Origin: Caldilineaceae bacterium
GTDB lineage: Bacteria > Chloroflexota > Anaerolineae > Caldilineales > Caldilineaceae
NCBI GenBank assembly: GCA_019637695.1
Contig: JAHBVG010000040.1
Location: 1-54,976 of the forward strand
Direction: 5' to 3'
Length of the DNA: 54,976 nucleotides
In this document: one piece after another, positions 48,924-54,976 of the stretch
How the letters are laid out: each line of letters starts with the position of its first letter
Position numbering within the stretch: the first letter of the stretch is position 1
Notes under the pieces: model-generated
The model's database searches: none
What the model was told of the DNA's origin: nothing
The model's input: the letters and a program-made list of their open reading frames with translations, nothing else
Made by a program: the position numbers and the translations under genes

Positions 48924-50915
48924 ATGCTACGAGCGAGACAGCGAAGCAATCAAACTGTAAGTCGGCGTGAATTTTTACGGTTGTCGGCTCTGGTGACGGC
49001 AGGCGGTGTATTGGTTGCCTGCGTCCCCGCCGAAACGCCAGCCGGTAGCGCGGTAGAAGCGCCAGCGGCTGCACCGCAGCAGGCGGGGAGCGCCGAAGCC
49101 GTGGCGACCAGCCGGTACAAAGAAGCGCCCCAGTTGGCGGCAATGGTACAACGCGGGGAACTGCCCCCGGTGGACGAACGACTTCCGCTTGACCCAGCCG
49201 TGATCCCCCCGGTAGAACGCATCGGCAACTATGGCGGCACCTGGCATTCGGGGTTGTTGGGGGTAGCAGACCGCCCATGGATCAGCCGCACCATGGCCTA
49301 TGAATCTTTGTTGCGCTGGAATGAAGACCTCACCGGGGTAAAACCCAACGTCGCCGAAAGCTGGGAAGTCTCTGACGATGGCCTGGAATTCACCTTCCAC
49401 CTGCGCTCAGGGATGCGTTGGTCCGACGGGGAGCCATTTACCGCCGATGATTTTGTCTTCTGGTATGAACACTTCTTCCTCAACGACGATCTGACCCCTG
49501 TCAAATTCCAATGGATGCAACCTGGCGGCGCTCTGGGTCGCGTGGAAAAGGTTGACGACGCCACGGTTAAGTTCATCTTCCAGAACCCGCCTGGCCTCTT
49601 CATTACCCAGATGGGCAACACAAGTCCGTTTACGCCGGCCCATTACGCTCGCCAATGGCACATTGAATTCAACCAGGAAGCTGTGGAAAAGGAAGTTGTC
49701 GATCAACAGTTGAACAGTTGGGCCTCACTCTATACGGCGAAGCTGGATTTCCTGGCGACGGTTGAATGCCCGGTCCTCTTCCCGTGGATGGTGACCACGC
49801 CGGTCGGATCCACCAATCGAGTTGTCGCCGACCGCAATCCTTACTATTGGAAGGTCGATCCTGAAGGACACCAATTGCCCTACATCGATCAGATGGATTA
49901 CCCCATTGTCGAGAATGTGGATGTCCTCGTGTTGAAGGCGATGGCGGGCGAGATCGACATGATGGACCGTCACATTGCCACGCCTGACAACAAGGCCATC
50001 TTCTTTGACAACCAGGAACAAGGGAACTATCACTTCTTCACCATGAAGTTCGCCTTCGAGTCCCCCTGTGTGATCGCCCTCAACCTCAACCACAAAGATC
50101 CTGAGACGAAACGGGTCTTCATGGAGAAGGACTTCCGCGTAGCGCTTTCCCATGCCATCAACCGCCAGGAGGTGATCGATGTGATCTACGTCGGTTCCGG
50201 CGAGCCGCGCCAGGCCGCGCCGCTGGACGAATCTCCCCACTACCATGAGCGATTGGCCACCCAATATCTGGAATATGACGTAGAAAAGGCCAATCAACTG
50301 CTCGACGATCTGGGGTTGGAGCGCGGACCCGACGGTATGCGCCGCCGCTTTGATGGGCAGCCGCTCTTTATCAACGTGGAAGTGGCCGCCGCCTTCGAGC
50401 CGTGGGGCAAGATTATGGAGATGGTGACCGATTACTGGAAGGCCGTCGGCGTGGATTCCGAGGTGAAGGTCATCGAGCGTTCTCTCTTCTACGCGCGCAA
50501 GGCTGCCTACGATCACGATTGTGGCGTCTGGACGGGCGCGGACGGCATCGCCGTGGTGATGGACCCCCGCTGGTACATGCCTTTCAGCAACGAGTCGATC
50601 TACGGCATTGCCTGGGCCGATTGGTGGCGCAGCGGCGGTACTCAGGGCGAGGAACCGCCACCCGCAGCCAAGCAACAGCAGGCCATCTACGATCAAATTC
50701 AGGTGACGGTGGACGAAGCTGAACGCAACGCCTTGATTCAAGAGATGCTTGATATCGGCGCCGATCAGTTCTGGGCCATCGGCATCACCAAGTACTACGC
50801 CGGGTACGGCATCATCAAGAACAACTTTAAGAACGTGCCGGAAGAGATCTGGCAATGGCACATCTCCAACGCGCCGGCGCAGACACACCCTGAGCAGTAT
50901 TTTATTGAAGCGTAA
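48924..50915 (+). CDS. ABC transporter substrate-binding lipoprotein, family 5 (paralogue)
   Basis: 663 residues. Tat motif RR at 14-15 (SRREFLRLS), lipobox C33 (VLVAC). The SBP_bac_5 domain has EFTFHLRSGMRWSDGEPFTADDFVFWYEHF. It closely resembles the protein at 28881, down to HYHERLATQYL.YD in both. ATG 48924 is preceded by AAGGAGAAACG; an in-frame ATG at 48900 lacks a ribosome site. No permease genes lie beside it, so it may feed the Opp-type transporter at 35.6-40.1 kb or an unlinked one. Confidence 0.92.
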   Translation: MLRARQRSNQTVSRREFLRLSALVTAGGVLVACVPAETPAGSAVEAPAAAPQQAGSAEAVATSRYKEAPQLAAMVQRGELPPVDERLPLDPAVIPPVERIGNYGGTWHSGLLGVADRPWISRTMAYESLLRWNEDLTGVKPNVAESWEVSDDGLEFTFHLRSGMRWSDGEPFTADDFVFWYEHFFLNDDLTPVKFQWMQPGGALGRVEKVDDATVKFIFQNPPGLFITQMGNTSPFTPAHYARQWHIEFNQEAVEKEVVDQQLNSWASLYTAKLDFLATVECPVLFPWMVTTPVGSTNRVVADRNPYYWKVDPEGHQLPYIDQMDYPIVENVDVLVLKAMAGEIDMMDRHIATPDNKAIFFDNQEQGNYHFFTMKFAFESPCVIALNLNHKDPETKRVFMEKDFRVALSHAINRQEVIDVIYVGSGEPRQAAPLDESPHYHERLATQYLEYDVEKANQLLDDLGLERGPDGMRRRFDGQPLFINVEVAAAFEPWGKIMEMVTDYWKAVGVDSEVKVIERSLFYARKAAYDHDCGVWTGADGIAVVMDPRWYMPFSNESIYGIAWADWWRSGGTQGEEPPPAAKQQQAIYDQIQVTVDEAERNALIQEMLDIGADQFWAIGITKYYAGYGIIKNNFKNVPEEIWQWHISNAPAQTHPEQYFIEA

Positions 50916-50921
50916 ACATTT

Positions 50922-51083
50922 GGGATCGGGGACTGGGGATTGGGTAGCGTTTCTGAAATCTCCTAATCGCCTAATCTCATTTTCAAGAGATTAGGCGATT
51001 AGGAGAATAGATATTGTGTACACGAGTACAAAAGGGGCTTTGCGCCATCCCAGTTCCCAGTCCCCGATCCCCAGTCCCCCAAC
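50922..51083. repeat. Nested repeat hairpin (GGGATCG heptads outside, 20-bp stem inside)
   Basis: The outer left arm is GGGATCG GGGACTG GGGATTG (50922-50942). The outer right arm consists of CCCAGTC/CCCGATC units (51049-51083). Inside, a perfect 20-bp stem has arms 50959-50978 and 50987-51006 with an 8-base loop. Between the binding-protein and URO-D genes. Confidence 0.85.
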
Positions 51084-51096
51084 CACAGGAACAACC

Positions 51097-52236
51097 ATGC
51101 GTTTCCATCGCGAACAATACCTCGATTTGATGACCTTCGGACCCGTCGAGCGCCCGATGTTTGTGGAGTTGTTTGGCCCGCTGATTGGGCTGGAGGAAGA
51201 ATGGCGGACGCAGGGCGCTACAGCGGATGAACTCAGCCTGGTGGCCTTCGACTGGGATTATGTACCGATTGTGCGCTGCGGCGGCAAGACCGGTCTGCTC
51301 GGCGGGCAGGAACCGATGTTATTGGAAGAGACCGAAGAATATCGGCTAGAGCGCGACGCCCTGGGCCGCACAATGAAGATGATGAAAAAGGCGGCCACGA
51401 TTGCCCTGCCCCAAGATTACCCGGTAACCGACATGGATAGCTGGCTGCGCGTCAAGCCGCTCTTCACCTTCAACGAAGCGCGCGCCGACTGCAGCAGTCG
51501 GATTGATTGGGACGCCGTGGCGCAGGCCAAAAAGGCCCAAGCCGAGGGAGCGCTGGTCGTGGCGACCATCCCCGGCGGTTTCGACATGCCGCGCGAACTC
51601 ATGGGCGAACTCAACACCTGCCTTGCCTATTACGATCAGCCCGAATTGATGCACGACATTCTGCAAACCCTGTCGGATACAGCCTTCTGCGTGCTGGAGC
51701 GGATCAGCGACCATCTGCTCATCGATCAATTGTCCGTCCACGAGGACATGGCGGGCAAGGCCGGTCCCCTGGCAGGGCCAAAACAGGTGACGGAATTCAT
51801 TGCGCCCTACTACCGCCGCATTTGGGATCTGCTCTCGTCGCGCGGTACGCGTCTCTTCGATATGGACTCGGACGGCGATCTGCGCCCGGTATTGGATGCG
51901 TTCATGGCCGCCGGGCTCAACTCGATCCACCCGTTGGAGCCAGCCGCGGGGATGGATATGGTGGCGCTGCGCCAGCAATACGGCAAGAGGCTTGTCTTCC
52001 GCGGCGGCATCGACAAACACGTGCTACGCGAGGACAAAGACGCCATCCGCCGTGAGTTGGAATATAAAATGCAGCCGCTCATGCGCGAGGGCGGCGTCGT
52101 CTTCGGCCTCGACCATCGCATCCCCAACGGAACCCCGCTGGAAAATTATCGCTACTACGTGGACACAGGCCGCGAGATCCTGGGGCTTCCGCCGCTCTCT
52201 GCCGAAAAGCAGGGCTGGCAGCGCATGGCCTTCTGA
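51097..52236 (+). CDS. Uroporphyrinogen decarboxylase (URO-D) family protein
   Basis: 379 residues with a URO-D/MtaA-like TIM barrel. SIHPLEPAAGMDM and VFGLDHRIPNGTPLENYRYYVDTGREILGLP are the group's characteristic C-terminal segments. It lacks the N-terminal signature of true HemE and is not in a haem operon. This subgroup is often found beside sugar catabolic genes with unknown function, perhaps methyl or corrinoid transfer. ATG 51097 follows the heptad repeat, with AGGA 8 bases upstream. Confidence 0.85.
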   Translation: MRFHREQYLDLMTFGPVERPMFVELFGPLIGLEEEWRTQGATADELSLVAFDWDYVPIVRCGGKTGLLGGQEPMLLEETEEYRLERDALGRTMKMMKKAATIALPQDYPVTDMDSWLRVKPLFTFNEARADCSSRIDWDAVAQAKKAQAEGALVVATIPGGFDMPRELMGELNTCLAYYDQPELMHDILQTLSDTAFCVLERISDHLLIDQLSVHEDMAGKAGPLAGPKQVTEFIAPYYRRIWDLLSSRGTRLFDMDSDGDLRPVLDAFMAAGLNSIHPLEPAAGMDMVALRQQYGKRLVFRGGIDKHVLREDKDAIRRELEYKMQPLMREGGVVFGLDHRIPNGTPLENYRYYVDTGREILGLPPLSAEKQGWQRMAF

Positions 52237-52382
52237 CGCAACCATTCCACCAGCGCTCCCCTCCATTCGGATCAACATGACAAAGAAGCGGAATGCGCCG
52301 TATAATTGGGGTGTTGTTCTTTGTTGGCGCGTGCGCCTCTGTAGATCGATGCTGACTTTGGTGTATTTGGGCTAGGAAATGT

Positions 52383-53438
52383 ATGAAAATCCGCGTGGAA
52401 GAGATAGCGTCGGTTCGCAGACAGAATGGGCGGACAGCGTCTCTACGGTTGCGTTTGAAGATTCTGCTCCGCTACACTGTCACCAGTTATACGCTGGTTC
52501 TGTATGGGCTGTGGGGGATGCAGTGGGCGCTGAACGATATCGATCCCTATGTAGGGTGGATCCGCAGCACCTTCTATTTGTTGACCCTCCCTACTGTTCT
52601 CCTCTTGCCGCTCTCTATTTACTTGCGCCTGGGTTGGTGGACAAAGGCGTTGATCCCGCCGATGCTCACCTTTCTCCTGGTGTACGGCGTCTTCTTTATC
52701 CCGCGCGCCCATCCTCCTGCCGAGGATGACTCCGAAGTGAGCATCCTCACCTTCAACATTCAGATCCCTGAGAATGAGAACATCCGTCCCATCGTCGCAG
52801 TGATCGAGGAAAGCGAAGCGGATATCGTGGCGATCCAAGAGCTCAGTCAGGCCGCCGCCGATGAGATGGGCGCCGCACTGGCCGCGCAGTATCCCTATCA
52901 AGCCCTACATCCTCAGGAGTACGCGCCAGCCGGCCAGGGGTTGTTGAGCCGTTACCCAATCCTGGAGGAGAGCTATTGGAGTTATACTGAGTATGATTGG
53001 TCCTTCGGCCATCAGCGGGTGGTATTGGATATTCATGGCGCGCCCCTGGTTTTGTTTAACACACATCCTGTCCCCTTTTATACCCTTGCCCGTGGGCTCC
53101 GCGTCGATTACCATCTGTTGGTGCTGCTCGATGTGATGGAACGTACCCTGGCCGAAACGCTGCCCGTGGTGCTACTTGGGGATTTCAATATCACCGATCA
53201 ATCGCATATCTACCGGCAGATCAGCGACCATTACACCGACGCCTACCGCGCAGTGGGCAAGATTGGTTTTGGGTTCACCTATCCTGCCGACAATCGCTGG
53301 CTGCCCCCATTTGTACGGTTGGATTTCATCTTTTATAGCGAGGAATGGACCGGCGTCAGCGCAGAGGCATGGCCCCACTCAGGCGGATCCGACCATGCGC
53401 CTGTCCTGGCGCGGCTGATTTTACCGCAGGGAAGATAG
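52383..53438 (+). CDS. Membrane-anchored endonuclease/exonuclease/phosphatase (EEP) family protein
   Basis: 351 residues. Three N-terminal membrane helices (about 30-52, 60-80, 88-107) precede an EEP domain. Active-site elements are N125 (ILTFNIQ), E153 (IVAIQELS), GDFNITDQS near 263-271 and GSDHAPV near the end. The catalytic part should face outside, as in other membrane-tethered EEP hydrolases. AGGAAAT lies before ATG 52383. The substrate may be a nucleic acid, phospholipid or phosphate ester. Confidence 0.85.
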   Translation: MKIRVEEIASVRRQNGRTASLRLRLKILLRYTVTSYTLVLYGLWGMQWALNDIDPYVGWIRSTFYLLTLPTVLLLPLSIYLRLGWWTKALIPPMLTFLLVYGVFFIPRAHPPAEDDSEVSILTFNIQIPENENIRPIVAVIEESEADIVAIQELSQAAADEMGAALAAQYPYQALHPQEYAPAGQGLLSRYPILEESYWSYTEYDWSFGHQRVVLDIHGAPLVLFNTHPVPFYTLARGLRVDYHLLVLLDVMERTLAETLPVVLLGDFNITDQSHIYRQISDHYTDAYRAVGKIGFGFTYPADNRWLPPFVRLDFIFYSEEWTGVSAEAWPHSGGSDHAPVLARLILPQGR

Positions 53439-53520
53439 CAGCCAAAGACGGCAGACCGACGACCACAATTCGCAATTTTGGACACGCAATACCCAATACC
53501 ACCATCACAAAGGAGAGACA

Positions 53521-54804
53521 ATGATGTCTGTAGATCGCGCAAAGAATCAGGTTTTGGCCGTCAACGGCGGCGACCCGGCAAAGGGACGCCCCAATCCGCC
53601 CATGTATCCTGGCGGCATGGAGATCGGCCCTGAAGAAGAGGAAGCAGTGCTAGAGGTCCTGCGCAGCAAGCGACTCTTCCGCTATTACGGTCCGAACGCC
53701 GGGCCATCCAAAGTGGAAGCGCTGGAGAAAGCCTTCGCCGCGCACATGGGAACGCGGCGCGCCCTCGCCGTCACCTCTGGGACGGCAGCACTGATCTGCG
53801 CCTTGCAGGGCCTCGGCGTCGGCCCTGGGGACGAAGTAATCGTCCCCGCGTACACCTGGATCGCGTCGGCGTCTGCGGTGATGGCAGTGGGCGGCATCCC
53901 CATCATGGCCGAGGTGGACGAGACGCTGACACTCGATCCGGCGGATGTGGAACGGCGGATCACGCCGTACACGAAAGCGATTATGCCCGTCCACATGCGC
54001 GGCGCGCCCTGCCGTATGGACGCGCTGACAGCGATTGCGCGCCAGCATGGGCTTACGATCATTGAGGATACGGCGCAGGCCAATGGCGCCAGTTTTGGCG
54101 GCAGGCGGCTCGGTTCGATTGGCGATGTGGGCATTTTCAGCCTCCAATTTAACAAGATTATCACCGCGGGCGAGGGTGGCGTCGTGATCACCGACGACGA
54201 TCAGATCTGGCAGCGGGCGCTGATGTTCCACGATGTGGTCGGCGGTCAGCGCAACAACATCGCACCTGCCGAGATCCTGTGGGGGGTCAACTTCCGCATG
54301 GCCGAACTCCTGGCCGCAGTGGCATTGGTCCAATTAAAGCGGTTGGATGGTCTATTGGATGCCATGCGCCAGCGCAAGCGCATGTTGAAGGATGGCATTG
54401 CCCCTGTGCTGGCGGCCAAAGGCTTCCGATTCCGCGAGATGGCCGATCCTGCGGGCGACGCCGCCATCGCGCTGGTCTTCTTTGTGGATCGGCCAGAGAC
54501 CGCGCACTGGGCGGCTGGCGCGCTCAAAGCCGAAAACATCAACGCCAGCGTCCTCTACAGCCCGGATCGGAGCGACTATCATATCTATCCACACTGGGCG
54601 CCGATTATGAACCAAAAAGCATGGACGCCCGACGGCGGTCCCTGGCGGTGGGCGCAGCGTCCTATCGAGTACACGCCCGATATGTGTCCTCGCTCATTGG
54701 ATCTCCTGGGCCGCGCCATTCATCTGGACATCAGCCCGCTCCTCACCAATGAGGACGTGGAAGAGATGATCGACGGCATCACCCGTGTGGTGGAGGCGGC
54801 GTAA
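53521..54804 (+). CDS. DegT/DnrJ/EryC1/StrS family PLP aminotransferase
   Basis: 427 residues. The PLP-binding elements are SGTAAL at 86-91, D183 (IIEDTAQANGA) and the Schiff-base lysine K212 (FSLQFNKIITAGEGG). The family transaminates keto-sugars, usually for amino-sugar or cyclitol synthesis. Tandem starts ATG ATG follow AAAGGAGAG; the first is used. It is the last gene of the window, co-oriented with the binding protein, URO-D and EEP genes, so a linked role with a keto-sugar or keto-cyclitol is plausible. Confidence 0.9.
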   Translation: MMSVDRAKNQVLAVNGGDPAKGRPNPPMYPGGMEIGPEEEEAVLEVLRSKRLFRYYGPNAGPSKVEALEKAFAAHMGTRRALAVTSGTAALICALQGLGVGPGDEVIVPAYTWIASASAVMAVGGIPIMAEVDETLTLDPADVERRITPYTKAIMPVHMRGAPCRMDALTAIARQHGLTIIEDTAQANGASFGGRRLGSIGDVGIFSLQFNKIITAGEGGVVITDDDQIWQRALMFHDVVGGQRNNIAPAEILWGVNFRMAELLAAVALVQLKRLDGLLDAMRQRKRMLKDGIAPVLAAKGFRFREMADPAGDAAIALVFFVDRPETAHWAAGALKAENINASVLYSPDRSDYHIYPHWAPIMNQKAWTPDGGPWRWAQRPIEYTPDMCPRSLDLLGRAIHLDISPLLTNEDVEEMIDGITRVVEAA

Positions 54805-54857
54805 TGTGTGAAACGTGATTTGTAGTGCGTAGTCACTTTCATTAAGTTATGCGCAAA

Positions 54858-54912
54858 GAGAGTACGCCCAGGTGCGGGTCTACAGCGGAACAGCCGCCTG
54901 GCGTACTCTCTC
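54858..54912. repeat. Palindromic repeat, second copy of the 6000-6041 family
   Basis: The left arm GAGAGTACGCCCAGGTGCGG (54858-54877) pairs imperfectly with CCGCCTGGCGTACTCTCTC (54894-54912). The arm differs at about one base from the reverse complement of 6032-6050, showing a dispersed family. Downstream to the window end nothing was recognised. Confidence 0.75.
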
Positions 54913-54976
54913 AAAACAGAATGGGAGAGGGGCCTGGGGTGAGGGCGTGGTTCTGTAGCTTGGAACCAGTCTTGGT

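Noticed and set aside
49725..50888. 387-codon minus-strand ORF opposite the second binding protein
   Set aside because: Shadow of the family 5 binding protein; no independent features.
51097..52236. True HemE (haem synthesis)
   Set aside because: It lacks the HemE N-terminal signature and a haem-gene context; it belongs to the wider URO-D family.
54940..54976. Possible tRNA start at the window end
   Set aside because: GGTTCTGTAGCTTGGAACCA forms a small stem only; no cloverleaf or anticodon arm can be drawn.

Overview
The window is a moderately GC-rich bacterial chromosome segment. I infer a Chloroflexota (Anaerolineae/Caldilineae-like) host. The grounds are the mix of very long Rhs-type surface proteins, Tat-lipoprotein family 5 binding proteins, small DUF6062- and DUF6232-like proteins, a DUF2281/DUF5678-retropepsin pair, and intergenic gaps packed with palindromic repeats. 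There is no rRNA, tRNA or CRISPR array, so the assignment rests on gene style alone.

Layout. 1-6 kb: a TetR regulator with a perfect operator palindrome, followed by two ABC-2 type export systems (ATPase + permease; ATPase + two permeases). 6-9 kb: small accessory genes: HigBA and Phd/VapC-type toxin-antitoxin pairs, a cupin protein and a GNAT acetyltransferase. 8.8-19.4 kb: two giant exported proteins read leftwards. One is a 2172-residue Rhs/YD-repeat protein ending in a GIY-YIG nuclease tip. The other is a 1122-residue M23 peptidase-PPC-PA14x2-F5/8C protein. 19.4-24 kb: remnants (a broken transposase, a 3' fragment of a regulator), a DUF6232 membrane protein, a two-gene module with a retropepsin-like aspartic protease, and a TPR/LuxR-type regulator. 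24-40 kb: a DUF6062-like protein, an 862-residue probable carbohydrate-active protein, and a full oligosaccharide-uptake locus: LacI regulator, family 5 binding lipoprotein, GH42 beta-galactosidase, a second GH42-like hydrolase, two permeases and two ATPases. 40-44.5 kb: an FmdE-like protein, a half-size EamA protein, and a NitT/TauT-like ABC transporter with a fused double permease and no binding protein beside it. 44.5-54.9 kb: a second catabolic cluster with an AraC regulator, sugar-phosphate isomerase and galactonate-dehydratase-like enolase on one strand, and phytanoyl-CoA dioxygenase, a second binding lipoprotein, a URO-D family protein, a membrane-anchored EEP hydrolase and a DegT aminotransferase on the other.

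How the genes fit together. The lacI-to-oppF block looks like a scavenging unit. The lipoprotein catches an oligosaccharide, the Opp-type permeases and ATPases import it, and the two glycoside hydrolases release sugars. The 44.5-54.9 kb genes could process released acidic or modified sugars, but the substrate cannot be read from sequence.

The most unusual signal is intergenic. Most gaps hold hairpins. Many have arms built of tandem 7-base units, and in at least six cases the stop codon of the upstream gene lies inside the repeat. Two near-identical 84-bp hairpins bracket the lacI gene. The retropepsin pair is bracketed by two copies of the 3' end of the neighbouring regulator gene.
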